DNA from: Bacteroidales bacterium
Lineage (GTDB): Bacteria; Bacteroidota; Bacteroidia; Bacteroidales; Lentimicrobiaceae
Direction: 5' to 3'
Length of the DNA: 64,000 nt
NCBI GenBank assembly: GCA_016709025.1
Contig: JADJEQ010000010.1
Span: 1-64,000, forward strand
Position numbers and translations under genes: made by a program. Below are positions 46,686 to 56,489 of this stretch, piece by piece (position 1 is the stretch's first letter; every line of letters begins with the position of its first letter). Under the pieces are notes generated by a model. That model searched no databases. It worked only from the letters and a program-made list of their open reading frames with translations, and had not been told where the DNA came from.

Positions 46686-48005
46686 TTGGCCAAAAGAAGT
46701 TACTTTCAGGATATCGCCAGTGTGTTTGGCACCAACGTTTTTACCCTGGCCTCGAACCTGTTGCTGGTCGTAGTGCTGGTAAGACTGCTGGGGCCGGCCA
46801 ATTACGGGCTTTACACCTCGGTTCTTGTCGTGCCTATGCTGGTGGTCAGCTTTTTCCAGATGGGTATCCGGGCAACTACAGTTCACCTGATCGGTTCGGG
46901 AAAATACGATGACAACAGCATTGTTTCGTCGGTTTTGACCATTCTTTTGCTGACTTCCTTCGCAGGAATTCTCTTCAGCGGACTGGCTTACTTTTTTGTC
47001 AATACTGCCGGTTACACCCGGCTGTTGATGGGGATGGCACTGATCGTTATCCCGCTGAGGCTGACGGCTGTTTATGCGGGTGGGGTGTTCCTGGGAAAGG
47101 AAGAAATACCCTCATCCAACCTGATGAACTGGCTGGCCGGACTGCTGATGCTGATATTTGCCATGATCTTTGTTCTGGCATTAAAACTGGGGCTCAACGG
47201 AGCACTACTTTCAATGCTTCTTTCCAATCTGATAGTGGCAATTGTTGCTCTTGTGAAACTATTCAGGCAGTTCACCATCAGGATCTCTTTCGCGAATCCA
47301 TTGATCGGGAAACTGCTGCAGACAGGTGTGGTGTATGCCCTCTCGTTCCTGGTGATACAATTGAATTACAGGATTGATATCCTGCTGCTGAAAGCACTTT
47401 CAACACCAGTGGAAGTTGGTATTTACTCATTGGGGGTTTCAGTGGCAGAGTTGCTCTGGCAGGTACCGCTGGCCATCAGTGTTGTGGTGATGAGCCGCTC
47501 TGCCAATGCCACCGACCAGACTGCAATAAATCAGAGTACTGCCCGCCTGTTGCGGATTTCCATGGTTTTCGGTCTGATCATTTCCACGTTCATTGTATTG
47601 CTGGCACCCTGGGTAGTTCCCCTGGTTTTCGGTGAAAAATTCCGCGACAGCATCCTGGTCATGCAAACCATCCTTCCCGGTATTCTGATGGTGATATTTT
47701 TCAGGATTCTCAGCGGACAATTGTCCGGAATGGGCCGGCCCGAAGTGGCGCTGAAGGCATTTATCCCGGCGCTTATCCTGAATGTTATCCTGAACTATAT
47801 ATGGATTCCCGGCTATGGGGCCAACGGAGCGGTGATGGCCACCAACATCAGTTACACCCTGGGATCGGTGATTTACCTGTTTGCCTATTCACGGATAAGT
47901 GGAATGCGGGTGAGGGAGATATTGCGGTTCAGTATGGAAGACTGGAGTTTTATAGCCCGGATCAAGGAGCGGTTCTCTGGTGCGATTCACCGGAAGAATG
48001 ATTAA
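46686..48005 (+). CDS. Polysaccharide flippase (Wzx/MATE-like)
   Basis: An inner-membrane transporter of about 439 residues with about 12-14 hydrophobic segments and the polysaccharide-synthase/flippase architecture. Motifs include GTNVFTLASNLLLVVVLVRLLGPANYGLY (residues 16-43, TM1) and RLTAVYAGGVFLGKEEIPSSN. LNYRIDILLLKALSTPVEVGIYSLG lies near the middle, and the last helices contain PGYGANGAVMATNISYTLG. It would flip lipid-linked sugar repeat units across the inner membrane. TTG 46686 is the start; no ATG precedes the first helix. It lies 367 repeat-rich bases after the acyl-AMP ligase. Confidence 0.82.
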   Translation: MAKRSYFQDIASVFGTNVFTLASNLLLVVVLVRLLGPANYGLYTSVLVVPMLVVSFFQMGIRATTVHLIGSGKYDDNSIVSSVLTILLLTSFAGILFSGLAYFFVNTAGYTRLLMGMALIVIPLRLTAVYAGGVFLGKEEIPSSNLMNWLAGLLMLIFAMIFVLALKLGLNGALLSMLLSNLIVAIVALVKLFRQFTIRISFANPLIGKLLQTGVVYALSFLVIQLNYRIDILLLKALSTPVEVGIYSLGVSVAELLWQVPLAISVVVMSRSANATDQTAINQSTARLLRISMVFGLIISTFIVLLAPWVVPLVFGEKFRDSILVMQTILPGILMVIFFRILSGQLSGMGRPEVALKAFIPALILNVILNYIWIPGYGANGAVMATNISYTLGSVIYLFAYSRISGMRVREILRFSMEDWSFIARIKERFSGAIHRKND

Positions 48006-48007
48006 AA

Positions 48008-48694
48008 TTATTTCACCAGAAATAAATACCCCTTCCCTTTCAAGGTCACCAGTTCAATATTCGGGTCTTCTTCGAAAAGGGATCTTAACTTTCTGACATA
48101 TACATCCAGGGTGCGGGAGTTGAAGAAGGAATCATCACCCCACACCTGCATCAACAGGTCGCGGCGTTCAACCACCCGGTTGTTGCCGGAAGTGAGCAGC
48201 TGAAGAATCTCCATTTCACGGGCTGAGAGCTTATGGGTGGTGGTTGGAGAAATCAGTTCGTAACGGCTGGCTGAAAGACGGTATTTCCCGATGATCATGT
48301 CTGCTTCCGCATCCGGTTTCTTTTTCGAAGACAGCAGCTGCAACTGGTTGTTGATGCGGACAATCAGTTCCTCCATGCTGAAGGGTTTTTTGATGTAGTC
48401 GGTACCCCCGGCTTCAAAACCCTTTACCAGGTCGGCGGTTTCACTGCGGGCCGTCAGGAAAATCACCGGAAGGCCGGGCTTCTGTGCTCTGATTTCTTTG
48501 CAAAGAGTATAGCCATCCACATTGGGAAGCATGATGTCGAGCACGCAGATATCCGGATGAAACGACTGCAATGCTTTCATTACCTGGGCGCCATCGGCCA
48601 CCAGGCGAAGTTCGAATCCTTGTTGCTGAAGGGTTTCGCTTACGATCCTTCCAAGAAACGGCTCGTCTTCAATGTAGAGTACCCGTGTCTTCAT
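48008..48694 (-). CDS. OmpR-family response regulator
   Basis: A 228-residue DNA-binding response regulator. The receiver domain has IEDEP (acidic pocket), the phosphoacceptor Asp53 in VLDIMLPNVDGY, and KPFSMEELI with the conserved lysine. The C-terminal winged-helix (about 130-225) has KLSAREMEILQLLTSGNNRVVERRDLLMQVW and TLDVYVRKLRSLFEED. Its ATG overlaps the TGA of the histidine-kinase gene by four bases (ATGA), so the two form a pair. The target genes are unknown; the GLPGLI/OMP genes next door are the obvious candidates. Confidence 0.92.
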   Translation of the reverse strand: MKTRVLYIEDEPFLGRIVSETLQQQGFELRLVADGAQVMKALQSFHPDICVLDIMLPNVDGYTLCKEIRAQKPGLPVIFLTARSETADLVKGFEAGGTDYIKKPFSMEELIVRINNQLQLLSSKKKPDAEADMIIGKYRLSASRYELISPTTTHKLSAREMEILQLLTSGNNRVVERRDLLMQVWGDDSFFNSRTLDVYVRKLRSLFEEDPNIELVTLKGKGYLFLVK

Positions 48695-50183
48695 ATTTTT
48701 CTGATGGGTAAGGTGAGTGAGAAGATGCTGCCACCTCCGGAACGTTCAGCATAAGTGATGCTTCCCCCATGTTGCTTCATCACCATTTCAGCATAACTCA
48801 GGCCGAGTCCGTAGCCTTTCACATTGTGCCGGTCGCCGGTCGGGACCCGGAAGAACTTTTCAAAGATCCGGGAGCGGTATTCCGCAGGTATGCCGATGCC
48901 CCGGTCGGCAACCGTTATTCTGATACCATTTTTATCTGAACTCAGCACGATTTCTATCTCTGCCGGCGGGATACTATATTTCAGGCTGTTGTCGATGAGA
49001 TTAAGTATTACACCCTGCAAATGCAGGCGGTCGATGTTCTCTGTGATGCTTTCATCCGGAAGGTTCACGGTAACGATGGCCTTTTCAGCTTCAATCCGGG
49101 GCTTGAAAGCCTGTAGAACTTCCCGGATCAGGTCACCCATATCGGTTTGCTCAGGATTGGGTTTAATCAGTTCGCCATTGCTTGCTGAAATATTCATCAC
49201 GCGGCTGATCAGCATTTCGAGACGGTTGGTTTCGGCTGTGGCCATATCCAAATATTCGTCCATCAATACCGGATCGTTGCGGCGGTTGAAGTTTTTGAGG
49301 GCTTCGAGCGCGACTTTCACCGTAGCCACGGGTGTTTTCAACTCGTGCGACATGTTCCGGATAAAATCATTGCGCTGTTCATTCAACAGCACCTGCGCCT
49401 TCAGGCTTCTGAAACTCAGAATAAAGGCACTGGCAGTGAGCAAAACCAGCAACAATGCAAAGATAAACTGGGGCCAGATACCACGCAGGATCACCAGTCT
49501 GTAGCCTTCCACGCCTGCATCAATACGGGTGTTTCCGGTAACCATCGTGTATTTTTTATTGTTTGTCTGCGGCCGGTACCATCGCTGCTGCTATCAACTA
49601 CCCAATCAATTTTTATATGCGGATCAATGTTTTTCAGCCGGCTGACAAAGGAATTCCTCAATTGTGAAGTATCAGGTTTCAGGTCCCAGGCAGCCGAAAG
49701 ATCAGGCCGGTTTCCGCTGGAGTCAGCATGGCTGTTTACAAAAAGTTTCACGCCCTGCAACACCAGGTCACGGGTTACATACGATTGCCCGGATTTCGTT
49801 TCTATGCCTTGAACATCAACAGAATCTGTAATCTTGACAATAATCTGACTTTTACCGGCCGGCAGCGTGAGGGAAGGCTTTTTTTGACCGGCAGTTGTTG
49901 ATTCCTTTCCCTGAATCATGGTATGTATAGAATCGGTATTGAATTCAAACCGGAAATCGAACTTTGTTGAAGTGTCCATGGCCGGTTCAATATATTCTTT
50001 CAGAAGCATCGAGTCGATCATCTGCTTTTGCGAATCAGACCAGGCTTCACCGATTTCTTTGAAAAGCATTGACTGGCGTTCCTTATATTGCATATTCAGC
50101 CAATGCATTGCAAAGCCTGTTAAAAGGATAAGGGTCGCAATCATCATCAACCTGATCAGGGCAAGTTTTGAAAATCTTTTCAA
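48691..50183 (-). CDS. Sensor histidine kinase, one frameshift
   Basis: A membrane-bound sensor kinase. The N-terminal part (50183 to about 49570) has a first helix (LIRLMMIATLILLTGFAMHWL) and an extracytoplasmic sensor domain. The C-terminal part has a second helix (FIFALLLVLLTASAFILSF), the phosphorylated histidine in MSHELKTPVATVKVALEAL, and an ATPase with NLIDNSLKYS, DRGIGIPAEYRSRIFEKFFR and GYGLGLSY. The two frames overlap near 49545-49590. A single-base change near 49570, beside a run of A, would join them into about 497 residues. Since it is otherwise intact and paired with the response regulator, an indel is more likely than decay. Confidence 0.88.
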
Positions 50184-50456
50184 TGTTTTTAAACAGTTTA
50201 AATTTTAATTCAATTTTCAATAGGGCCGTCCAGTAAGCCTTTGCGTATGATATTTTTTTGAAACCCACCTTAAAGGACTTAACCCATTTACACGATTGCT
50301 ACTTCCCCTGGTGGCGTCTTTGATCGTTTTCAGCACAAAAATAGCTGATAATCAGATAAACCGGCTTTCCATTAACCTTAATTAACCTTAATTGGCCGCA
50401 GGTTAACCATACCCGGTGACCAGCCGCCCTATTTTTGCTCCATAAAACATAAAAAT

Positions 50457-51191
50457 ATGAAAAAGACATTGATTTTCTTTGGTGCGCTTGCACTTTCCCT
50501 TACAGCTTCAGCACAGCAGGGTACAATAGTTTACAATGAAACCATGAAGCTTGAAATCCACATTGATGGCATGGGGGCCGACATGGCCGATATGCTCCCG
50601 AAGGAGCGTATATCGGAAAAACTGCTTCACTATACCCCGGATGCTTCCATATACCTTAACGGGAAGCAGAAAGAAGACCAGGAGGTAACAGAAGAAATGG
50701 CCGGCGGAGGCACGATGGTCATTAAAATGGATGAACCGGATTAACAGCTCTATTTTGATATCAAAAACCAGAAGGTTATTGAACAGCGCGATTTTATGTC
50801 GAGGATGTTCCTGATTGAGTCAGCCGTTGACTCCATCTCGTGGAAACTAACCGGAAACCGGCGTGAAATCGTGGGCTATCCATGCCTGGAAGCTTTTTAT
50901 ATGAAGGATACCGTTAAAACGATTGCCTGGTTTACGCCGGCCATTCCTATCTATTCAGGACCCGGAAAATACCATGGATTGCCCGGGATGATCCTGGAAG
51001 TGAATGTGGATAACGGCAAGAGGATAATCTCAGTTGCTTCAGTTACCACCGGTGATGTAGCGTCTCTGATCATAAAGCCGAAACAGGGAAAAAAAGTAAC
51101 CCGTGAAGAATTTGATAAAATCGTAGAAGAAAAAACCGGTGAAAATCAGGGTGAAGGTGGTGATGTAATTATGATCAAAATCAGGCATTGA
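50457..51191 (+). pseudogene. GLPGLI-family secreted protein with internal stop codon
   Basis: A secreted protein of unknown function, normally encoded next to TonB-type outer-membrane proteins. A signal peptide (TLIFFGALALSLTASAQQ) and GTIVYNETMKLEIHIDG open it. The frame continues past a TAA at 50742-50744 as QLYFDIKNQKVIEQRDFM without any frame change. It then carries the family word KYHGLPGMILEV near the C-terminus. One in-frame stop in an otherwise conserved chain of about 244 codons suggests a recent nonsense change or a substitution error; readthrough is possible but not indicated. It lies between the two-component pair and the OMP gene. Confidence 0.8.
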
Positions 51192-51530
51192 GGAGTGAAA
51201 AGTGAGTGAAAAAAGTTAAAAGATGAGTAGTGAGTGTGAGAAAGGTGAAGGGGAGAGTGAGAGAAGGGGTGAAGGAGTGAAAAGTGAAAGTGAATACGAA
51301 GCGTGTGAGAGATGAAATATCAGGAGTTTGAAATGAAAATAAACCTAACAGGTTTTCTTTTAACCTGTTAGGTTTTAGAAAAAATGAAATGTGAAGTGCA
51401 TATTGAAGAAAGTGAAAAGTGATCCCGATAGTTATCGGAAATGAAAAGTGAAGCATTGGCTTCTCCTTGTTCAGCAATCAACCGAAATGAGAAGGAGTTT
51501 TAGGAGAGACGCAATGCTTGCGTCTCAATT
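51192..51530. repeat. GTGAAAAGTGA array and two hairpin elements
   Basis: Directly after the GLPGLI stop comes a GTGAAAAG/GTGAGTGA-type array (51196-51299). Then AAACCTAACAGGTT (51341-51354) pairs with AACCTGTTAGGTTT (51362-51375) across a 7-base loop. GAGACGCAA (51506-51514) pairs with TTGCGTCTC (51518-51526). A CCCGATAGTTATCGG word lies at 51424-51438. These are probably dispersed palindromic elements. Confidence 0.65.
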
Positions 51531-51601
51531 CCACAAGCATAAAAGGACAAACCTGAACAATCCCGGGCGTTACCGGACAGTATCAGCTTAACTAAAATAA
51601 C

Positions 51602-54352
51602 ATGAAGAAAGCCATTACTACCTTGCTTCTATTGCTCCCTTTGGCGCTGCTTTCGCAGACCAGTCTAACCGGATTGGTTCTGGATGAAGCCGGTAAGCCA
51701 TTGCCATATGCTACGGTAGCATTGCTGAAGCCTGCCGATTCTACCCTGGCATTTTTTGGAATCACCAATGATAAAGGGGCTTTCGATGTTAAAAAGATAA
51801 GCCGCGGCAATTACCTGATGCAGGTGGCATTTATCGGTTATCAGACATTTTACCAGACATTAAAAATGCCTGAACAGGCAGGAGATTATGGGATTGTAGT
51901 ACTCAGAATAAAACCGCTTGATCTTGCCTCTGCCGAAGTGGTTGCTGAGCATATTCCCATTGTGATGAAAAAGGATACCATCGAATACAATGCCGGAGCC
52001 TTTAAAATAAAACCCGATGCTGTAGCCGAAGATCTGCTGAAGAAACTGCCCGGTGTTGAAGTTGACCGGGCAGGCAACATCAGGGCGATGGGTGAGGATG
52101 TGAAGAATGTGATGGTCGATGGCAAGGAATTCTTCAGCTCCGACCCCAAGGTGGCCACTAAAAACCTTCCGGCTGATGCCATCGACAAGGTTCAGGTGTA
52201 TGATAAAAAATCGGAATCGTCCGAACTGGCCGGAATAGAGGATAATGCAAGGGAGAAAACCATTAATTTATTGCTGAAGGATGGTAAAAAGCAGGCCTGG
52301 CTGGGTGATGTAAAGGCCGGGGCCGGAACAGATAACCGCTATACGGCCTCTGCAAAAGTTTACCGCTTCACCGCCGGAAATCAGTTTGCAGCGTTGGGTA
52401 TGCTGAACAACATCAACCAGTTTGGATTCAGTTTTCAGGATTACATTGATTTCAACGGCGGGCTGCCGGCTATGATGGGCAATGGTTCCATGAAATTATC
52501 CATCACCTCCGACAACGAGATGCCTGTAAATTTCGGCCAGAGCATCAACGGCCTGGTAACCTCCGGAGCCGGTGGATTAAACTATTCATTTGAACCTGAA
52601 AAAAACAACCGGTTTTATGGGAGTTACCTGGTAAATGGAAGTGACCGTCATTTACAACAGACAGTTTCACAAAGGAATTATATGCCTGAGGGAGAATTTA
52701 TTGAACAGGAAGAAAGTGATGAGCAAAGCCGGAATTTTACCCATCGCCTGAACCTCGGATGGAAGGACAAATCCGACAGCACCCGGACACTGCTTTTTAA
52801 TGGTGGCATTGGCCTCACGGGTGCCGGGGAGGATGCTGTTTCAATGGCTAAGGCTTATGAATCAGGAAATCTGATCAACAACCTCGAATCTCAGGCCAGG
52901 CTGGAACGAAACAGCCTTACCGGTAACGGATCATTTTCATATATGCAGAGAGGGAAAGGCGCTTTCAAACTTTATACCTTAAAAGCCAATGCAGGCTTTT
53001 CTTCGGGCCTCAGCACCAGCGACCGCATAAATATCAGCAGTTACCTTGGATCGGAGATTCCTTTGACAGAACTGCAGTACCGGGATAAAGATAACAACAG
53101 CCAACGATATGGTTTATCGTTCAGTTCATTGGTGAGGATTGGGAGTGGGCTCTACCTCGAGCCCGAACTGAATACCAGTGCCATCATCGAATCCCTGAAA
53201 AGGGAACAGGGAATCCCCGGCGACGGAGAAACAGCCATCGACAGCCTTAGCCCGCTCTTCGGGAGGACATCGCTTCGCTTTACCCCCGGTTTGAACTTCA
53301 AAAAGAACTTAAAAAATTCAAAAATCGTATTTGGACTTGCCCTTGCCATGGCCGAATGCAGGAATGTCCTGAACGATACGTCAACTTACAACAGCAGTTA
53401 TATGAAGCTATTACCATCGTTCAGCTGGGAGTTTGATTACAAAACCGGCCATAGAGTCAGCCTTGATTACAACGCGTCCGTTGATGAACCTCAATTATCG
53501 TTTATGGTACCTGTGGTTGACAATTCAAATCCCCAATCTCTTCTTTACGGGAATCGCAGGCTGAAACCAGAAACCAGTCATTATTTATATGCCAACTGGC
53601 TGCTGTTTGATCAGTTTTCGCAGACTTCGGTCTTTGCCAGGGCAGGGGCTACCTACACCGATGGCAGGGTGGGCTATTCAACGACCATCTCAGATAACCT
53701 TGTACAAACGGTTCACCTGCTGAATACCAGGAATGAAGTGCGGATGGATGGCAATGCAGAGTTCACCACCCCGCTCAGATTTGCAGGACTCAATATACAC
53801 CTGGCGATAGATGGCCGGTGGAATCAGGGGCAGACATTTGTCAACATGGAAGAGAACATCAATACCAACCTGTCGCATAGTTACAGTCTGAGTTTCGACA
53901 ACCGGAAGAAGGATAAATGGGAGCTGGATTTTGGCGGGGAGGTTACCATTACCCATGCAAAATATTCGATTCAGGAATCGCTCGACGATCGCTACCTCAA
54001 TCTGAACTACTATACTGAACTGGCATTTACACCCAACGACACCTGGAGATTTGGGGTTGTTGCCGATGTGGTGAACTATAGCTCGGGAAGTTTCCCGGAT
54101 GCGGTGAACATACCTCTGCTCAGTGCCGAAATCAGCTATAATTTCCTGAAAAACAAGCGGGCGATGCTTACGTTGGAAGGATTTGACCTGCTGGATAAAA
54201 ACAACGGAATCGACCGCATCAGCGAAATGAATTACCTGCGCGAAACCCGTTCGAATGTGATCGGGCGTTACCTGATGCTTTCATTCAAATACAGGATCAA
54301 CAAAGCAGCCAAAGCCGGAGGAGGGCTGGAGATTGATGTGAAAAAGCGGTGA
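51602..54352 (+). CDS. Outer-membrane beta-barrel protein with carboxypeptidase-regulatory-like domain (OMP_b-brl_3)
   Basis: A 916-residue outer-membrane protein. A signal peptide (TLLLLLPLALLSQ) precedes a CarboxypepD_reg-like beta sandwich (LTGLVLDEAGKPLPYATVALL, to about residue 100). A plug-like region follows: DAVAEDLLKKLPGVEVDRAG, VMVDGKEFFSSDPKVATKNLP and AIDKVQVYDKKSES. The large C-terminal part is a barrel of the type found in TonB-dependent-like proteins of Bacteroidota, ending in RNVIGRYLMLSFKYR-like strands. It follows the GLPGLI gene on the same strand, the usual arrangement. The ligand is unknown. Confidence 0.88.
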   Translation: MKKAITTLLLLLPLALLSQTSLTGLVLDEAGKPLPYATVALLKPADSTLAFFGITNDKGAFDVKKISRGNYLMQVAFIGYQTFYQTLKMPEQAGDYGIVVLRIKPLDLASAEVVAEHIPIVMKKDTIEYNAGAFKIKPDAVAEDLLKKLPGVEVDRAGNIRAMGEDVKNVMVDGKEFFSSDPKVATKNLPADAIDKVQVYDKKSESSELAGIEDNAREKTINLLLKDGKKQAWLGDVKAGAGTDNRYTASAKVYRFTAGNQFAALGMLNNINQFGFSFQDYIDFNGGLPAMMGNGSMKLSITSDNEMPVNFGQSINGLVTSGAGGLNYSFEPEKNNRFYGSYLVNGSDRHLQQTVSQRNYMPEGEFIEQEESDEQSRNFTHRLNLGWKDKSDSTRTLLFNGGIGLTGAGEDAVSMAKAYESGNLINNLESQARLERNSLTGNGSFSYMQRGKGAFKLYTLKANAGFSSGLSTSDRINISSYLGSEIPLTELQYRDKDNNSQRYGLSFSSLVRIGSGLYLEPELNTSAIIESLKREQGIPGDGETAIDSLSPLFGRTSLRFTPGLNFKKNLKNSKIVFGLALAMAECRNVLNDTSTYNSSYMKLLPSFSWEFDYKTGHRVSLDYNASVDEPQLSFMVPVVDNSNPQSLLYGNRRLKPETSHYLYANWLLFDQFSQTSVFARAGATYTDGRVGYSTTISDNLVQTVHLLNTRNEVRMDGNAEFTTPLRFAGLNIHLAIDGRWNQGQTFVNMEENINTNLSHSYSLSFDNRKKDKWELDFGGEVTITHAKYSIQESLDDRYLNLNYYTELAFTPNDTWRFGVVADVVNYSSGSFPDAVNIPLLSAEISYNFLKNKRAMLTLEGFDLLDKNNGIDRISEMNYLRETRSNVIGRYLMLSFKYRINKAAKAGGGLEIDVKKR

Positions 54353-54358
54353 GAAATA

Positions 54359-54537
54359 AGGTTGAGGCTAAGGTTAAGGTTAAGGTTGAGGTTTAGGTTA
54401 GCATTCATTACCCCTGGGCTTCAACCTGCACAAGTATGATTTATTATTTTTACTTTTTACCCGCCTAAAAAGCGGCTGGCAGGCTTTTTACTCTAGACTT
54501 TTTACTCTAGACTTTTTACTTTAGACTTTTTACCTGG
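54359..54537. repeat. GGTTAA and AAGTCTARAGTAAA arrays
   Basis: GGTTGAGGCTAAGGTTAAGG hexamers follow the OMP stop (54359-54400). ACTCTAGACTTTTTACTTTAG units (54440-54535) run up to the stop of the minus-strand GNAT gene. No gene is present. Confidence 0.6.
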
Positions 54538-55215
54538 TTATTTCTCCCGGTACCAGATTCCCTCCCGGGTTTCCTCCTGTATAAGCAAATCGAGGTGGCA
54601 ACTAAACAACTCTTCAAACTTCTGCGCGAGGCCGGAATCATAGTCCCCGGGTTCCAGCAAGAGGCTCATATTTAGCTCTGTCCCAGCCAATAACCTGACC
54701 GCTTTCCGGATTTTTCCGGCTTTCTGCTCAAAACTTTCCCGGTTCATTTCGTATTGTTGATTTTCCATCGCTTCCTGACCTTCACTCAGCCTGTAGCCCA
54801 GCTGCGTATTGTATCTGATGGCGTTTTGATTGGATTTCAGTATATGGGCAAATTGTTTGTTCCAATCGAGGTAATAGAAGGTAGTTTCGATTCCGGCCAC
54901 GGAAACAAGGTAGGGGACAAAAGTGGCATAATACTCAGTTTTACCAAGAAACAGGCCCGATTCAGAAGTACGGGTTTCCCAGTCTACCTTTTTATCGTTC
55001 AGCAGCCCTATCTTTTCACCCTTGTAATGAATCATCAGGTAGTTGTTCTGAAGATTGTCGATGGATTTAAACCATTCAAGCTGCTGCTCCGGGCTGATCA
55101 TTTCGCGGTACTCCATATTGAGCCGCACCGGGTCGGAATTGCGCCACTGCCGCACCAGCTCAATATCTACCTCTTTCAGGCGTTCCAGAATAACTCCGTA
55201 TTTATATAGTTTCAT
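54538..55215 (-). CDS. GNAT-family N-acyltransferase
   Basis: A 225-residue cytoplasmic acyltransferase. RLKEVDIELVRQWRNSDPVRLNM near the N-terminus and SPEQQLEWFKSI match GNAT proteins that acetylate amino sugars (PseH/WecD-like). YLMIHYKGEKIGLLND and SESGLFLGKTEYYATFVPYLVSV form the strand-helix core, with LKSNQNAIRYNTQLGYRL at the usual acetyl-CoA-adjacent motif. The C-terminal 70 residues are a less recognisable extension. It is the last gene of the ACP to GNAT run on the minus strand. An amino-sugar substrate is an inference from fold and context. Confidence 0.7.
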   Translation of the reverse strand: MKLYKYGVILERLKEVDIELVRQWRNSDPVRLNMEYREMISPEQQLEWFKSIDNLQNNYLMIHYKGEKIGLLNDKKVDWETRTSESGLFLGKTEYYATFVPYLVSVAGIETTFYYLDWNKQFAHILKSNQNAIRYNTQLGYRLSEGQEAMENQQYEMNRESFEQKAGKIRKAVRLLAGTELNMSLLLEPGDYDSGLAQKFEELFSCHLDLLIQEETREGIWYREK

Positions 55216-55233
55216 TTAAATGGCTTGTAAAAA

Positions 55234-55377
55234 AAGATCTCACGCGAAGACGCAAAGACGCAAGGTTTAATATAAATACTCCTGTATTATCGTATTGATC
55301 TAACGGTTTGTAACTCATTTCGTGTCCAAAACCAATTAAGATATTCTTTGCGTCATTGCGTCCTTGCGTGATTCTTA
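55234..55377. repeat. Inverted CGCAAAGACGCAAGG element
   Basis: CACGCGAAGACGCAAAGACG (55241-55260) and, inverted, TTTGCGTCATTGCGTCCTTG (55351-55370) flank an AT-rich core. It has the same design as the element at 38738-38940, between the GNAT and GT2 genes. Confidence 0.6.
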
Positions 55378-56295
55378 TTGTTTCACTATCTCCTTAATCG
55401 CGAATGGCGGTTTCCGGTTCTGAACCATATAAATCCGGCTCAGGTATTCGCCGATAACGCCCAGCGACAGCAGGATAATGCTTGTTGAGAAGAGAATAGC
55501 CACGATCAGCGCGGTAAATCCCAGGGGGACATCCATCACAATCTTACGGTAGATAAAAAACATACCGAAGACAAAGCTCAGCAAAGCCGAAATAAAACCT
55601 CCGTAAACCATCAGCTTCAATGGAATGGCTGTGTAGTAGATTACCAGGTTGGTCAACAAAGAAAACAGGGAACGCGGCGTGTAGGTTGATTGCTGGTAGG
55701 GGCGTTTTTTATGCTCAACCTCAACAAAGAAAATATGGCTGGTGTACCAGTTAAAGAGTTCGTCGAGATAAATGAAGTTGATCTGGTGGTTCATCAGGCT
55801 CTTACCCAGTGCCGACTTCATCAGCCGGAAGGACGATCCGTTGCCCTTGGTCCGGAAGATATGTTTTGAACCGCTTTTTAGCACTGCACTACCCATATTT
55901 CTCGCTGTTGAATGTTGCCTGTCGCCCGATATACCATAAACCAGGTCGGCATCGGTTTCATTCATGGTGGCGATCAGTTTTAGAATCTCTTCCGGTGGAT
56001 GCTGCAGGTCATCATCGATGGTGATGATGAATTCTCCGTCGGCCTGTGCAATGCCGCAGAGGGTGGCGTTGTGCTGCCCGAAATTTTTAGCCAGCCGGAT
56101 GGCTGATATCCTGTCGGGATTTTCTTTCTGCAGGGCTTCCAGTTTCGCCCAGCTGTTGTCCAGGCTGGCATCATCTACAAAAATCACCCGGTAGGTTTTC
56201 CGGATACTGGTCATGGTCTGGTCAATCCTGCTGAACAATTCATCCAGTGACTGACTGCTGTTGAATACCGGGACTATGATGGAATAATCGGGCAT
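55375..56295 (-). CDS. Family 2 glycosyltransferase with two C-terminal membrane helices
   Basis: A GtrB/ArnC-like inner-membrane glycosyltransferase that moves a sugar or sugar phosphate to a lipid carrier such as undecaprenyl phosphate. The N-terminal GT-A domain has YSIIVPVFNSSQSLDELF, IFVDDASLDNSW, RLAKNFGQHNATLCGI and the DDDLQHPPE metal site. Two hydrophobic helices follow (MVYGGFISALLSFVFGMFFI and GFTALIVAILFSTSIILLSL), then the family ending GEYLSRIYMVQNRKPPF. The 306-residue length is normal. It lies between the SDR and GNAT genes on the same strand. Confidence 0.9.
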   Translation of the reverse strand: MPDYSIIVPVFNSSQSLDELFSRIDQTMTSIRKTYRVIFVDDASLDNSWAKLEALQKENPDRISAIRLAKNFGQHNATLCGIAQADGEFIITIDDDLQHPPEEILKLIATMNETDADLVYGISGDRQHSTARNMGSAVLKSGSKHIFRTKGNGSSFRLMKSALGKSLMNHQINFIYLDELFNWYTSHIFFVEVEHKKRPYQQSTYTPRSLFSLLTNLVIYYTAIPLKLMVYGGFISALLSFVFGMFFIYRKIVMDVPLGFTALIVAILFSTSIILLSLGVIGEYLSRIYMVQNRKPPFAIKEIVKQ

Positions 56296-56489
56296 GTTAA
56301 TTTCGGATTTCGGAATTTTGATTTCGGATTGATTTACTACTTTCCTGACATTGGATTAATAAAGATGGTACTGTATCGACTTAAAGGTCAATAGTCCGGA
56401 TTTTCAAAAAGTGGATTATCTAATAGCCCAACCGACCGAAGGGAGTTCACTGCATGTAATCCGCAATCCGCAATCCGCAATCAAAAATT
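56296..56489. repeat. ATTTCGG and GATTGCG words between GT2 and SDR genes
   Basis: Three ATTTCGG-type units (56300-56331) precede the GT2 gene. A GATTGCGGATTGCGG word (minus strand; 56456-56486) begins about 8 bases after the SDR stop. No coding sequence is present. Confidence 0.5.

Noticed and set aside
50742..50744. Recoded stop in the GLPGLI gene
   Set aside because: It is TAA, which is not used for selenocysteine or pyrrolysine, and no recoding structure is evident.
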